NCBI RefSeq assembly: GCF_900454025.1
Contig: NZ_UGQM01000001.1
Span: 2,728,001 to 2,792,000 of the forward strand
DNA from: Mycolicibacterium gilvum
GTDB lineage: Bacteria; Actinomycetota; Actinomycetes; Mycobacteriales; Mycobacteriaceae
Direction: 5' to 3'
Length of the DNA stretch: 64,000 nucleotides
Part shown: one piece after another, positions 1-13,171 of the stretch
Layout: each line of letters opens with the position of its first letter
Position numbering within the stretch: position 1 is the stretch's first letter
Translations under genes and position numbers: made by a program
Notes under the pieces: generated by a model
What the model saw: only the letters and a program-made list of their open reading frames with translations
What the model was told of the DNA's origin: nothing
Database searches by the model: none

Positions 1-2746
<2,746 letters not shown>

Positions 2747-2831
2747 TATGTAATCCCAGGGCGGTATCAGTCTTGTCTCATGACCGGCGTGCTGCCACCC
2801 CGGTCGGATACCCATCGCGTACCTTGCTGAT

Positions 2832-3425
2832 GTGTCCGGACTGACGTTCGTCCCTATTGCGCCCACCTACATCCCGCCGGAGCTGTGCCAGTCGGTCGGG
2901 GTGGCGATGGAACCCGGCAAGCCCACGCCGGATGCCTGCATGGACATCGTGCGCACGAATGTGGCCGAGTCCGGCGTCAGCGTGCCGATCGGCACCGACC
3001 CCGCGGTCGAGCAGCAACTGGTCGATGTCGTCGCGGGCGCCCGCGCGGACGGGATCGACCTCAAGATCGTGGTGATCGACGCCAACCCGCCCATCCACAG
3101 CCCGTTGCGTGACATCGCCACCGAGGTCGGCGAGGCGAACCCGGGTTCGACGGTGCTCGCGATCAGCCCGTCGTTCGCCGGCACCTACAGCTCGGAGTTC
3201 GACCGCGTCACCCTCGAAGCGGGCGAGGATGTGGCCAAGACCGGCAATCCCGTGCAGTCGTCGCAGAATTTCGTATCCGAGTTGACGACGTCGCACTTTC
3301 CGTGGACGCCATTCACGATTGTCCTCGTTATCGCGGTCATTCTCGCGGTGGCCGGAACCCGCGTCCTGCAGAAATGGGGCAAACGGTCCGCCACGACCGA
3401 AATGGCTCAGAGCAGCAGAGACTGA
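2832..3425 (+). CDS. Conserved mycobacterial membrane protein (Rv1476-like)
   Basis: A 197-residue protein of unknown function. It occupies the same place as Rv1476 between acn and ripA. Residues 1-150 form a soluble, probably extracytoplasmic region without a clear cleavable signal. One hydrophobic segment near residues 156-178 (WTPFTIVLVIAVILAVAGT) is followed by a basic tail (KWGKR), suggesting a C-terminal anchor with a short cytoplasmic end. The GTG at 2832 is the only reasonable start; an overlapping ATG is in another frame. Its position ahead of ripA-ripB suggests an envelope role, but that is inference from context only. Confidence 0.8.
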   Translation: MSGLTFVPIAPTYIPPELCQSVGVAMEPGKPTPDACMDIVRTNVAESGVSVPIGTDPAVEQQLVDVVAGARADGIDLKIVVIDANPPIHSPLRDIATEVGEANPGSTVLAISPSFAGTYSSEFDRVTLEAGEDVAKTGNPVQSSQNFVSELTTSHFPWTPFTIVLVIAVILAVAGTRVLQKWGKRSATTEMAQSSRD

Positions 3426-3643
3426 CCCCTCCATCACTAACCGGCAAATTCAAAGATCACTATTTGATAACGCCATTCGCAATTACATTGTTGTAATTTG
3501 TTGCTAAAGTTTCTTTAGCGTCAGATGTGACGTACGGTGCAATCGGTGCCTGTTGTTGCGGTTGTGTCCCATGTGACTCCTGTGCTTCGGCGCCGTACCT
3601 GTGCCGACACGTCCCGCGTGGAGCCTGAGGAGACTTGAGTCGA
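3426..3643 (+). promoter_or_regulatory. ripA upstream region with two adjacent palindromes
   Basis: 218 bp, AT-rich in its first half, in contrast with the surroundings. It holds two perfect inverted repeats: AATTACA-TTGT-TGTAATT at 3481-3498 and GCTAAAG-TTT-CTTTAGC at 3503-3519, 4 bp apart. They could be operator sites or, for the second, a short hairpin. The rest (about 3520-3625) looks like an untranslated leader ending in a GAGGAG Shine-Dalgarno. MtrA is reported to control ripA in other mycobacteria, but I do not see a clear MtrA direct repeat here. Confidence 0.45.
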
Positions 3644-5083
3644 ATGAGACGCACCCCTGGCGGCGCCTCCGCTTCGCGGCTGTGCGCCGCGTCCCTGGCC
3701 TTCGGCATGGTGCTGACGGTGCCGAACCTGGCACCCCACCTCGCCCTCGCCCAGCCGGCCCAGGCCGACGGGATCGCGCGGTTGGTGACCGACGTCGCGA
3801 ACGTCAACCAGCAACTCCAAGATCTCGGCGCGCAGATCCAGATGCAGCAGGAGAGCGTCAACAAGGCGATCCTGGACGTGCAGACGGCCCGCGACGACGC
3901 CGCCGCCGCTCAACTAGACGTCGACGCGTCCGCGCAGCGCGTCAAAGACGCCAACGCCGCCATCGCGGCCGCCCAGGCGCGGTTCGACAAGTTCGCCGCC
4001 GCGATGTACGTGCGCGGCCCGTCGAGCTCGTATCTGACCGCGTCGGATCCGACCGACATCCTGCACACCGCCGCGGCCGGCCAGAGCCTGTCGATCAGCT
4101 CGCAGAAGGTGATGGCCGATCTGCAGCGGGCCCGCACCGAGCAGGTCAACAAGGAATCGGCCGCGCGCCTGGCCAAGCAGAAGGCCGACGACGCCGTCAA
4201 GGCCGCCGAGACCAGCCAACAGGACGCCGTGTCCGCGCTGACGAAGGCCCAGGAGACGTTCAAGGCCCAGCAGACCGAGCTGGACCGGCTGACCGCCGAA
4301 CGGGCACAGGCGCAGGCCCGGCTGCAGCAGGCCAGATCGCTGGCCGCACCGTCCTCGCCCGCACCGTCCTCGCCCGCGCCGGCCGCTGCACCCACCGGCG
4401 CCGCGACGGGTGCCGGCGCGCCCGCACCCGGCGGGTCGGGCTCCAGCTGGGATGTCGACCCGGCCACCGGCAACCGCGAGACGGCCTGGGACATGACGCT
4501 GCCCCAGATCCCGAGCGCGTTCGTCAGCGGCGACCCGATCCAGATCATCAACGCGGTACTCAAGATCATCACCACGTCGGTGGAGATCACCCAGAACCTG
4601 GGACGCAAATTCCTGCAGAGCATCGGGCTGCTCCCGACGCCGACCGGTATCACCAACGGCGCCATCCCGGCGCTGCACGGCCGCAACGCCACCGAGTACG
4701 TCATCAAGCGAGGCATGTCGCAGATGGGCGTGCCGTACTCGTGGGGCGGCGGCAACGCCGCCGGGCCGAGCCGCGGGATCGACTCCGGCGCAGGGACGGT
4801 CGGCTTCGACTGCTCGGGCCTGATGCTCTACATGTTCGCCGGTGTCGGTATCAAGCTCGACCATTACTCGGGGTCGCAGTACAACGCCGGCCGCAAGGTG
4901 CCCTCGTCGCAGATGCGGCGCGGCGACATGATCTTCTACGGCCCCAACGCCAGCCAGCACGTCGCGATGTACCTCGGTGACGGTCAGATGCTGGAGGCCC
5001 CCTACACCGGCTCGGTCGTCAAGATCTCGCCCGTCCGCACCAGCGGTATGACCCCGTACGTAACCCGAATGATCGAGTGGTGA
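3644..5083 (+). CDS. ripA: Peptidoglycan endopeptidase RipA (NlpC/P60)
   Basis: Secreted D,L-endopeptidase that cuts peptidoglycan stem peptides during daughter-cell separation; it works with resuscitation-promoting factor B. The N-terminus has a signal peptide (cleavage after ALAQPAQA). A long coiled-coil follows (about residues 40-230, rich in Q, A and charged residues), then a Pro/Ala linker with a small SSPAP duplication and a C-terminal NlpC/P60 domain. The catalytic triad is Cys390 (GFDCSG), His439 (SQHVAMY) and Glu451 (GQMLEAP), with the same 49- and 12-residue spacing as M. tuberculosis RipA. I chose the ATG at 3644 over the TTG at 3635, because the Shine-Dalgarno lies only 2 nt from the TTG. 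ripB follows with a 4-bp overlap. Confidence 0.97.
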   Translation: MRRTPGGASASRLCAASLAFGMVLTVPNLAPHLALAQPAQADGIARLVTDVANVNQQLQDLGAQIQMQQESVNKAILDVQTARDDAAAAQLDVDASAQRVKDANAAIAAAQARFDKFAAAMYVRGPSSSYLTASDPTDILHTAAAGQSLSISSQKVMADLQRARTEQVNKESAARLAKQKADDAVKAAETSQQDAVSALTKAQETFKAQQTELDRLTAERAQAQARLQQARSLAAPSSPAPSSPAPAAAPTGAATGAGAPAPGGSGSSWDVDPATGNRETAWDMTLPQIPSAFVSGDPIQIINAVLKIITTSVEITQNLGRKFLQSIGLLPTPTGITNGAIPALHGRNATEYVIKRGMSQMGVPYSWGGGNAAGPSRGIDSGAGTVGFDCSGLMLYMFAGVGIKLDHYSGSQYNAGRKVPSSQMRRGDMIFYGPNASQHVAMYLGDGQMLEAPYTGSVVKISPVRTSGMTPYVTRMIEW

Positions 5084-5781
5084 CCCGAGTGCCGATGGCC
5101 CTACGTCGTGTCCTGGTCGCACTGCTCGCGGCCGCCGCGCTGCTGGCGGGGGCCATGGCCCCGGCGTCGGCGCAACCCGGCGGGGGAGCGTGGGATCCGC
5201 TGCTGCCGATGCGGCCCAGCGCGGGCGCCCCGGGTGACGCGCTGGCGATCGCGAACGCGTCACTGCAGGTGACCGCGCAGGCCACCCAGGCGACCATGGA
5301 CATGGGACGGAAGTTCCTGCAGACCCTCGGCCTCGTGCCGGCCGACGCGCCCACCGTCGCGCCCGGATCGGTGCGCGGCCCGGCGGCCGTCGAGTACGTC
5401 ATCAAGCGCGGCGCCGCCCGGCTTGGCACCCCGTACTCCTGGGGCGGCGGCAAGCCCACCGGCCCGAGCCTCGGGGTGGAACGCGGCGCCAACACCGTCG
5501 GGTTCGACTGCTCCGGCTTCACCCAGTACTCGTTCGCCGGTGTCGGCGTGCTGATCCCGAAGTATTCGGGCGACCAGTTCAACACCGGCCGTCGGGTGCC
5601 GGTCCAGCAGGCCAAACGCGGTGACCTCCTGTTCTGGGGTCCCGGCGGCAGCCAGCACGTCGCGATCTACCTGGGCAACGGGCAGATGCTGGAATCCGGC
5701 GGCACCGCCGACAAGGTCGTCGTCAGCAAGGTCCGGATGTCGGGCCTGCAGCCCACCGTGCAGCGCATCATCGAATCCTGA
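5080..5781 (+). CDS. ripB: Peptidoglycan endopeptidase RipB (NlpC/P60)
   Basis: Shorter paralogue of RipA (233 residues) that lacks the coiled-coil region. A signal peptide (about residues 1-30, ending APASA) precedes a linker and an NlpC/P60 domain whose triad is Cys144, His193 and Glu205, spaced exactly as in RipA. The GTG at 5080 overlaps the ripA stop codon as GTGA, which suggests translational coupling; GTG 5089 and ATG 5095 are alternatives that keep the signal peptide. It probably shares cell-wall remodelling with RipA, both being exported. The end is followed by 143 bp before moxR1 with no obvious terminator. Confidence 0.95.
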   Translation: MTRVPMALRRVLVALLAAAALLAGAMAPASAQPGGGAWDPLLPMRPSAGAPGDALAIANASLQVTAQATQATMDMGRKFLQTLGLVPADAPTVAPGSVRGPAAVEYVIKRGAARLGTPYSWGGGKPTGPSLGVERGANTVGFDCSGFTQYSFAGVGVLIPKYSGDQFNTGRRVPVQQAKRGDLLFWGPGGSQHVAIYLGNGQMLESGGTADKVVVSKVRMSGLQPTVQRIIES

Positions 5782-5924
5782 GTGTGGCCTGAGTTATTCC
5801 TGAGGAGACCGGGCGACGTCGACGGATCCCGGACCGCCTGGAATAGTTGACGGCGAGCGCGCGGACCACACGGGTCCCGCGCCGCCAAGACCAGCATGTT
5901 CGGCGCCTGTGGAAGGAATTGTTG

Positions 5925-7085
5925 ATGACCTCACCGAGTGGACCGCCGCAGGGCGCTGGAGGATATCCCGGACAGGGCCCCGCACAGGGATACTCCGCAG
6001 GCGCCCACGCCGCCGGGAACTCGGCGCCGGGATCCGCGCAGACCAACGGCGGCCTGCAGAACGAGGTCCACACGCTGGAGCGGGCCATCTTCGAGGTCAA
6101 GCGGATCATCGTCGGCCAGGACCAGCTGGTCGAGCGCATGCTCGTCGGCCTGCTGGCCAAGGGGCACGTCCTGCTCGAAGGCGTCCCCGGCGTCGCCAAG
6201 ACGCTGGCCGTCGAGACGTTCGCGAAGGTCGTCGGCGGCACCTTCGCCCGTATCCAGTTCACCCCCGACCTGGTGCCCACCGACATCGTCGGCACCCGGA
6301 TCTACCGCCAGGGCAAGGAGGAGTTCGACATCGAACTCGGCCCCGTCGTGGTGAACTTCCTGCTCGCCGACGAGATCAACCGCGCGCCGGCGAAGGTGCA
6401 GTCCGCACTTCTGGAGATCATGGCCGAGCGCAAGATCTCCATCGGCGGAAAGACCTTCCCGCTGCCGAGCCCGTTCCTGGTGATGGCGACCCAGAACCCG
6501 ATCGAGCAGGAGGGCGTCTACCAGCTTCCCGAGGCCCAGCGCGACCGCTTCCTGTTCAAGCTCAACGTGGACTACCCCTCACCCGAGGAAGAGCGCGAGA
6601 TCATCTACCGGATGGGCGTCAAGCCGCCGGAGCCCAAGGGCATTCTGACCACCGCGGATCTGCTGCGCCTGCAGGACGTTGCCGCCAACAACTTCGTCCA
6701 TCACGCGCTGGTGGACTACGTGGTGCGCATCGTGACCGCGACGCGTGAGCCGGAGAAGTTCGGCATGCCCGACGCCAAGGCCTGGATCGCCTACGGTGCG
6801 TCCCCGCGTGCATCGCTGGGCATCATCGCCGCCTCCCGTGCGCTGGCACTGGTCCGCGGCCGCGACTACGTGATCCCGCAGGACGTCGTCGAGGTCATCC
6901 CGGACGTGCTGCGGCACCGCTTGGTGCTGACCTACGACGCGCTTGCCGACGAGATCTCCGCCGAGACGGTGGTCAACCGGATCCTGCAGACGGTGGCGCT
7001 GCCTCAGGTGAACGCGATTCCGCAGCAAGGACATTCGGTGCCGCCGGTGGTTCCGGCCGCCGCGGCAGCCGCTAGCGGTCGCTGA
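5925..7085 (+). CDS. moxR1: MoxR-family AAA+ ATPase (MoxR1)
   Basis: AAA+ ATPase of the MoxR class, thought to act as a chaperone that helps assemble or mature partner proteins bearing VWA domains. The N-terminal 45 residues are Gly/Pro/Ala-rich and low-complexity. Walker A is GVPGVAKT at residues 86-93, and Walker B is LLADEINR near 145-152. The total of 386 residues is near M. tuberculosis MoxR1. The ATG at 5925 has a strong GGAAGGA Shine-Dalgarno 7 nt upstream; upstream extension in the same frame is not needed. The DUF58 and VWA genes follow directly, the usual MoxR operon, so they are the likely clients. Confidence 0.95.
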   Translation: MTSPSGPPQGAGGYPGQGPAQGYSAGAHAAGNSAPGSAQTNGGLQNEVHTLERAIFEVKRIIVGQDQLVERMLVGLLAKGHVLLEGVPGVAKTLAVETFAKVVGGTFARIQFTPDLVPTDIVGTRIYRQGKEEFDIELGPVVVNFLLADEINRAPAKVQSALLEIMAERKISIGGKTFPLPSPFLVMATQNPIEQEGVYQLPEAQRDRFLFKLNVDYPSPEEEREIIYRMGVKPPEPKGILTTADLLRLQDVAANNFVHHALVDYVVRIVTATREPEKFGMPDAKAWIAYGASPRASLGIIAASRALALVRGRDYVIPQDVVEVIPDVLRHRLVLTYDALADEISAETVVNRILQTVALPQVNAIPQQGHSVPPVVPAAAAAASGR

Positions 7086-7089
7086 CCTG

Positions 7090-8040
7090 GTGGCCTCTCC
7101 GTCCAGGTCCAGCCGCTCCGTCGACATCCCGTCGATGAAGCGGGGCGAGATCCGTGACCCGGCGCTGTCGGCCGCGTTGCGCAAGCTCGAGTTGACCGTG
7201 CGCCGCAAGCTCGACGGCGTGCTGCACGGCGACCACCTCGGGCTGCTACCCGGTCCGGGTTCGGAACCGGGGGAGTCGAGGGTCTATCAGCCCGGCGACG
7301 ACGTGCGCCGGATGGACTGGTCGGTCACCGCCCGCACCACCCATCCGCACGTCCGCCAGATGATCGCCGACCGTGAGCTCGAGACGTGGCTGGTGGTCGA
7401 CATGTCGGCCAGTCTCGACTTCGGCACGGCGGGATGCGAGAAGCGCGACCTCGCCGTCGCGGCGGCCGCGTCGATCGCGTTCCTCAACAGCGGCGGCGGC
7501 AACCGCATCGGCGCCATCATCGCCAACGGCGAGACCGTGCGGCGGGTGCCCGCGCTGTCCGGACGGATGCACGAGCAGGAACTCCTGCGGACGATCGCGA
7601 CGATGCCGAAGGCGGCACCCGGCGTCCGCGGCGACCTCGCCGCGGCCATCGACGCGCTGCGCAGGCCGGAACGCCGGCGCGGCATGGCGGTGATCATCAG
7701 CGACTTCCTCGGACCGATCAACTGGATGCGGCCGCTGCGCGCGATCGCGGGCAGGCACGAGGTGCTCGGCATCGAGATCATCGACCCGCGCGACGTCGAG
7801 TTGCCCGTGGTCGGAGACGTCGTGCTGCAGGACACGGAGACCGGACGCACCCGCGAGTTCACCATCGACGAGCAGTTGCGCAGCGACTTCGAGAAGGCCG
7901 CCGCCGCGCACCGCGCCGACGTCGCCCGCACTCTGCGCCGCTGCGATGCCCCTCTGCTGACCCTGCGCACCGATCGCGACTGGATCGCCGATGTGGTGCG
8001 GTTCGTCGCCAGTAGGCGCCGCGGCGCGCTGGCCCGCTAG
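7090..8040 (+). CDS. DUF58 domain protein (Rv1480-like)
   Basis: A 316-residue cytoplasmic protein of the DUF58 family, which has a VWA-like fold. The family hallmark is the block YQPGDDVRRMDWSVTART near residue 60-80, and a MIDAS-like VVDMSASLDFG follows near residue 100. Only 4 bp separate it from moxR1, so it is co-transcribed. In the family these proteins are linked to MoxR ATPases; the biochemical role is not settled. The GTG at 7090 is the first start after the moxR1 stop. Its 3' end begins a small 16-bp-period repeat (8031-8069). Confidence 0.92.
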   Translation: MASPSRSSRSVDIPSMKRGEIRDPALSAALRKLELTVRRKLDGVLHGDHLGLLPGPGSEPGESRVYQPGDDVRRMDWSVTARTTHPHVRQMIADRELETWLVVDMSASLDFGTAGCEKRDLAVAAAASIAFLNSGGGNRIGAIIANGETVRRVPALSGRMHEQELLRTIATMPKAAPGVRGDLAAAIDALRRPERRRGMAVIISDFLGPINWMRPLRAIAGRHEVLGIEIIDPRDVELPVVGDVVLQDTETGRTREFTIDEQLRSDFEKAAAAHRADVARTLRRCDAPLLTLRTDRDWIADVVRFVASRRRGALAR

Positions 8041-8099
8041 AAACCCGGCCCGCTGGAAACCTGGCCCGCAATAAACAACGACGAAATGGCAAGTAGCGC

Positions 8100-9107
8100 A
8101 TGACTTTACCGTTGCTCGGACCGATGTCGCTGTCGGGGTTCGAACACCCGTGGTTCTTCCTGTTCTTCTTCGTCGTCATCGGGCTGGTCGCGCTGTACAT
8201 CGTCGTGCAGCTCGCCCGCCAGAAGCGGATGCTGCGGTTCGCGAACATGGAGCTGCTGGAGAGTGTGGCCCCCAAGCAGCCGAGCCGGATGCGCCACCTA
8301 CCGGCGGTGCTGATGATCCTGTCGCTGGTGTCGTTCACCATCGCGATGGCGGGGCCCACCCACGACGTCCGGATCCCGCGCAACCGCGCGGTCGTGATGC
8401 TCGTCATCGACGTGTCCCAGTCGATGCGCGCCACCGACGTCGCCCCGAACCGGTTGACCGCCGCGCAGGAGGCCGCCAAGCAGTTCGCCGACCAGCTGAC
8501 CCCCGGCATCAACCTCGGGCTGATCGCCTACGCGGGTACCGCCACGGTGCTGGTCTCGCCGACGACGAACCGCGAGTCGACGAAGACGGCGATCGACAAG
8601 CTGCAGCTCGCCGACCGAACCGCGACGGGTGAGGGCATCTTCACCGCGCTGCAGGCCATCGCGACCGTCGGCGCGGTCATCGGCGGCGGCGACGAACCGC
8701 CACCGGCGCGGGTGGTGCTGATGTCCGACGGCAAGGAGACTGTCCCGTCCAACCCGGACAATCCGAAGGGCGCCTACACCGCGGCCCGTACCGCCAAGGA
8801 CCAGGGGGTGCCGATCTCGACGGTGTCGTTCGGCACGCCGTATGGCTACGTCGAGATCAACGAGCAGCGCCAACCCGTCCCGGTGGACGACGAGATGCTC
8901 AAGAAGATCGCCGACCTGTCCGGCGGCGAGGCGTTCACCGCGTCCAGCCTGGAGCAGCTCAAGCAGGTGTTCACCAACCTGCAGGAGCAGATCGGCTACG
9001 AGACCATCAAGGGCGACGCCAGCGTCGGATGGCTGCGACTCGGCGCGGGTGTGCTGGCGCTGGCCGCACTGGGCGCGCTGCTGATCAACCGCCGACTGCC
9101 GAACTAG
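8100..9107 (+). CDS. VWA domain membrane protein (Rv1481-like, BatA type)
   Basis: A 335-residue membrane protein. Transmembrane segments are near residues 18-38 and 63-83, a von Willebrand factor A domain spans about 90-290 with an intact MIDAS motif (DVSQSM, residues near 102), and a C-terminal transmembrane segment ([16 protein letters not shown]) is followed by a short basic tail. This is the BatA-like topology found next to MoxR and DUF58 genes, and the three probably act together in the envelope. The ATG at 8100 follows a 59-bp gap with no strong Shine-Dalgarno. The Rv1482c gene present in M. tuberculosis after this point is absent. Confidence 0.9.
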   Translation: MTLPLLGPMSLSGFEHPWFFLFFFVVIGLVALYIVVQLARQKRMLRFANMELLESVAPKQPSRMRHLPAVLMILSLVSFTIAMAGPTHDVRIPRNRAVVMLVIDVSQSMRATDVAPNRLTAAQEAAKQFADQLTPGINLGLIAYAGTATVLVSPTTNRESTKTAIDKLQLADRTATGEGIFTALQAIATVGAVIGGGDEPPPARVVLMSDGKETVPSNPDNPKGAYTAARTAKDQGVPISTVSFGTPYGYVEINEQRQPVPVDDEMLKKIADLSGGEAFTASSLEQLKQVFTNLQEQIGYETIKGDASVGWLRLGAGVLALAALGALLINRRLPN

Positions 9108-9119
9108 GGTTAAGGCGAT

Positions 9120-9914
<795 letters not shown>

Positions 9915-9932
9915 TAGATAAGGACTTTCACT

Positions 9933-10739
9933 GTGACACTTCTTCAAGGCAAGCGGATCCTCGTCACCGGGATCATCACCGACTCCTCGATTGCGTTCCA
10001 CATCGCCAAGGTCGCCCAGGAGGCGGGTGCCGAGCTGGTGCTGACCGGGTTCGACCGGATGAAGCTGATCCAGCGCATCGCCGACCGGTTGCCGGAGAAG
10101 GCGCCGCTGCTGGAACTCGACGTGCAGAACTCCGAGCACCTCGACTCGCTGGCCGACCGCGTCTCCGAGGTCATCGGCGAGGGCAACAAACTCGACGGTG
10201 TGGTGCACTCGATCGGCTTCATGCCGCAGACCGGCATGGGCATCAACCCGTTCTTCGACGCCCCGTACGAGGACGTCGCCAAGGGCATCCACATCTCGGC
10301 CTACTCGTACGCGTCGCTGGCCAAGGCCGTGCTGCCGATCATGAACCCCGGCGGCGGCATCGTCGGCATGGATTTCGATCCCACCCGCGCCATGCCCGCC
10401 TACAACTGGATGACGGTGGCCAAGAGCGCGCTGGAGTCGGTGAACCGGTTCGTCGCCCGCGAAGCCGGCAAGGTCGGGGTGCGCTCCAATCTCGTTGCGG
10501 CGGGACCGATCCGGACCCTGGCGATGAGCGCGATCGTCGGCGGCGCACTGGGCGACGAAGCAGGCGCCCAGATGCAACTGCTCGAAGAGGGCTGGGATCA
10601 GCGGGCTCCGCTGGGCTGGAACATGAAGGATCCGACGCCGGTGGCGAAGACGGTCTGCGCGCTGCTGTCGGACTGGCTTCCGGCCACCACGGGCACCGTG
10701 ATCTTCGCCGACGGTGGAGCGAGTACCCAGCTCCTGTGA
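9933..10739 (+). CDS. inhA: Enoyl-ACP reductase InhA
   Basis: NADH-dependent enoyl reductase of FAS-II and the target of isoniazid and ethionamide. It has 268 residues, one fewer at the N-terminus than M. tuberculosis InhA, so the classic Ser94 is Ser93 here ([12 protein letters not shown]), with catalytic Tyr157 and Lys164. All are wild type. The start is GTG 9933 with AAGGA 8 nt upstream. Eighteen bases separate it from fabG1, which makes it part of the same transcript. Confidence 0.98.
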   Translation: MTLLQGKRILVTGIITDSSIAFHIAKVAQEAGAELVLTGFDRMKLIQRIADRLPEKAPLLELDVQNSEHLDSLADRVSEVIGEGNKLDGVVHSIGFMPQTGMGINPFFDAPYEDVAKGIHISAYSYASLAKAVLPIMNPGGGIVGMDFDPTRAMPAYNWMTVAKSALESVNRFVAREAGKVGVRSNLVAAGPIRTLAMSAIVGGALGDEAGAQMQLLEEGWDQRAPLGWNMKDPTPVAKTVCALLSDWLPATTGTVIFADGGASTQLL

Positions 10740-10745
10740 CGTGCC

Positions 10746-11768
10746 ATGACCTTTGATGCGCTGCTTCTCCTGTCATTCGGGGGCCCGGAGGGTCCCGAAC
10801 AGGTCATGCCGTTCCTTGAGAACGTCACGAGAGGTCGCGGAATACCCAGGGAGAGACTGGAATCGGTCGCCGAGCACTACCTGCATTTCGGGGGAGTGTC
10901 ACCGATCAACGGGATCAACCGCGACCTGATCACCGCGATCGAGGCCGAGCTGAGCCGTCGCGGCATGCAGCTGCCGGTCTACTTCGGCAACCGCAACTGG
11001 GAGCCGTTCGTCGAGGACACGGTTGCTGCGATGCGCGACAACGGTATTCGCCGGGCCGCGGTGTTCTCGACCTCGGCGTGGGGCGGATACTCGGGGTGCA
11101 CGCAGTACCAGGAGGACATCGCGCGCGGCCGCAACGCCGCGGGCCCCGATGCGCCCGAACTGGTGAAGCTGCGGCAGTACTTCGATCACCCGTTGCTGGT
11201 CGAGATGTTCGCCGACGCGATCGCTGACGCGCGCGACACCCTTCCCGAACCGTTGCGTGCCGACGCGCGACTGGTTTTCACCGCGCACTCGATCCCGCTG
11301 CGTGCCGCGTCACGCTGCGGACCGGACCTCTACGAGCGCCAGGTCGGCTATGCCGCCGGCCTCGTCGCCGGGGCCGCCGGATACCGGGACTACGACCAGG
11401 TCTGGCAGTCGCGATCGGGGCCGCCGCAGGTGCCGTGGCTGGAGCCCGATGTCGGCGATCACCTCGCGGCGCTGGCCGAGGCGGGGACGAAGGCCGTCAT
11501 CGTGTGTCCGATCGGATTCGTGTCCGACCACATCGAGGTGGTGTGGGACCTCGACAGCGAGCTCGCCGAACAGGCCGCGGAGGCGGGCGTTGCGCTGGCG
11601 CGGGCGTCGACCCCCAATGCTCAGCCGCGTTTCGCGCAGCTGGCGGTGGACCTGATCGACGAGGTGATCGCCGGCCGACCGCCGCAGCGAGTCCCCGGTG
11701 AGAACCCGGTCCCGGGCTACGGCAGCAGCGTCAACGGAGCGCTGTGCACCGAATTGTGCGGCGCGTGA
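10746..11768 (+). CDS. hemH: Ferrochelatase (coproporphyrin type)
   Basis: Inserts ferrous iron into the porphyrin ring; in Actinobacteria the substrate is coproporphyrin III in the coproporphyrin-dependent haem route. The 340 residues contain the family blocks [14 protein letters not shown] at the N-terminus, FTAHSIP with the metal-site His, and [13 protein letters not shown]. The C-terminus ends CTELCGA (Cys334, Cys338); actinobacterial enzymes bind a [2Fe-2S] cluster partly through C-terminal cysteines, so these are likely ligands. Six bp separate it from inhA, and that linkage is conserved in mycobacteria. It runs into the convergent gene at 11770 with a 1-bp gap. Confidence 0.96.
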
Positions 11769-11769
11769 G

Positions 11770-12639
11770 CTAGTTCTGCCAGGCCGAGTGCAGGATCGCG
11801 TCCACCGCGGCCAGGCGCGCGGAGCGGACCACCGAGATCAGCGGCCGCAGTGCGTCTCCGGCGATCTGCACCTCCGACGAACTCTGCAGCCCACTCGGGA
11901 TCAGCCCGCTGCTGACCGTGATGATCGCGTCGACGTGCGCGGCGTTCTCCAGCACGCGCACGGCGCGCGGCGGGGCATGGTCGGGAACCCGGTGCATGCT
12001 GAGCGAATCCAGCACCTGCTCGACGAGCCGGCGAGGATCGGCGATCTCGCCACCCGAAGCGCCGGCACGCAGCGCGCCGAGCGTGTCGGCCGCCGACCGC
12101 ACCGCGTCCCGGAGCTGATACTCCGATTCGCCGAGGTCGAAGTGGCCCGGGGGCGGAACCGCGGAGAACGAGTACACGGTCCAGGACAGCCCGGTCACCT
12201 CGGCCTCGTACTCGAAATCCGCCTCGAGGCCCGGGGAGTCCGGAAAACTGTCTTCGTACTCGAAATCGGGCACCAGCCCGATGGCGCCGTCGAGACCCCC
12301 GACCACGACCGCCTCGCCGGCGGCGATCGCGTCGCGGCCGAACTGGGTGCCGGCGGGCAGACCCCGCACATCGCCGGGTACCGGCAGCGCCAGCGAGATC
12401 GTCGGTCGGTTCGCGCCGCGCGCCGAGGCGGTGCGCAGCGTCTGCAGCAGCGATACCGACGCCGCGTCGTCGAGATCCGGCCACGACAACCCGGTGCGCT
12501 CCGCGGCGGCCGAATCGTAGGCCGTCACCGAATGCCTTGGAGTCCACAGCGATAACGCATCCAGGACATCGTCGGGCGCGGCCGCGCCTGCCAGCCAGGC
12601 GTTGGCCCACACCGATAGCGAAACACTCGGGCACCACAT
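11770..12639 (-). CDS. Conserved mycobacterial protein (Rv1486c-like)
   Basis: A 289-residue protein without recognisable catalytic motifs or membrane segments, matching Rv1486c by position, strand and length. It looks soluble and rather acidic, with an acidic stretch near residues 125-150 ([10 protein letters not shown] and DFEYEAEV, an imperfect internal duplication). ATG at 12639 is used. It is convergent with hemH and divergent from the nfeD gene, with 59 bp between the two starts. I cannot assign a function. Confidence 0.85.
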   Translation of the reverse strand: MWCPSVSLSVWANAWLAGAAAPDDVLDALSLWTPRHSVTAYDSAAAERTGLSWPDLDDAASVSLLQTLRTASARGANRPTISLALPVPGDVRGLPAGTQFGRDAIAAGEAVVVGGLDGAIGLVPDFEYEDSFPDSPGLEADFEYEAEVTGLSWTVYSFSAVPPPGHFDLGESEYQLRDAVRSAADTLGALRAGASGGEIADPRRLVEQVLDSLSMHRVPDHAPPRAVRVLENAAHVDAIITVSSGLIPSGLQSSSEVQIAGDALRPLISVVRSARLAAVDAILHSAWQN

Positions 12640-12686
12640 GATGGCTGCAGTGTAGTTGTAACCGGCTCATCCAGGCGGCTGCGCGC

Positions 12687-12698
12687 TAGGGTGGCAGC
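12687..12698 (+). promoter_or_regulatory. -10 box for leaderless nfeD
   Basis: TAGGGT at 12687-12692 lies 6 nt before ATG 12699 and no Shine-Dalgarno is visible, so the NfeD/SPFH transcript probably starts at the initiation codon. Confidence 0.4.
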
Positions 12699-13133
12699 AT
12701 GCCTGTCCCGCTGATCTGGCTGATCGCAGCGCTGGTGCTGGCCGGCGCCGAGGCGCTGACCGGCGACCTGTTCCTGCTGATGCTCTCCGGCGGGGCGCTC
12801 GCCGCAGCCGGATCGAGTTTCCTTCTCGACTGGCCGATCTGGGCGGACGGCATCGTCTTTCTGATCGTCTCGGTGCTGCTCCTGGTCGGGGTGCGTCCGG
12901 CGCTCAAACGCCGGATGCAGTCGGGTACGGGTCTTCCGGAACCGGTCAAGGCGCTCGAAGGCAGGAGCGCCCTGGTTCTCGACCGGGTGGCCCATCACGA
13001 AGGACAGGTGAAGCTGGACGGTGAGGTCTGGACGGCGCGGCCTTACAACGAGAACGACGTGTACGAACCCGGCGACCACGTGACCGTCGTCCAGATCGAC
13101 GGCGCCACCGCGGTCGTGTCCAAGATCGTGTGA
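12699..13133 (+). CDS. NfeD-family membrane protein
   Basis: A 144-residue protein with two or three transmembrane segments (about residues 4-22, 28-44 and 48-66), then a C-terminal OB-fold domain (about 85-144, starting EGRSALVLDRV). This is the short NfeD form that pairs with an SPFH/stomatin protein, and that partner is the next gene 38 bp downstream. NfeD/SPFH pairs form membrane microdomain assemblies of uncertain function. It corresponds to Rv1487. Confidence 0.92.
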   Translation: MPVPLIWLIAALVLAGAEALTGDLFLLMLSGGALAAAGSSFLLDWPIWADGIVFLIVSVLLLVGVRPALKRRMQSGTGLPEPVKALEGRSALVLDRVAHHEGQVKLDGEVWTARPYNENDVYEPGDHVTVVQIDGATAVVSKIV

Positions 13134-13171
13134 CCCGCGATCGTGTGATCTAGAGCTGGAAGGAGTCCCAC

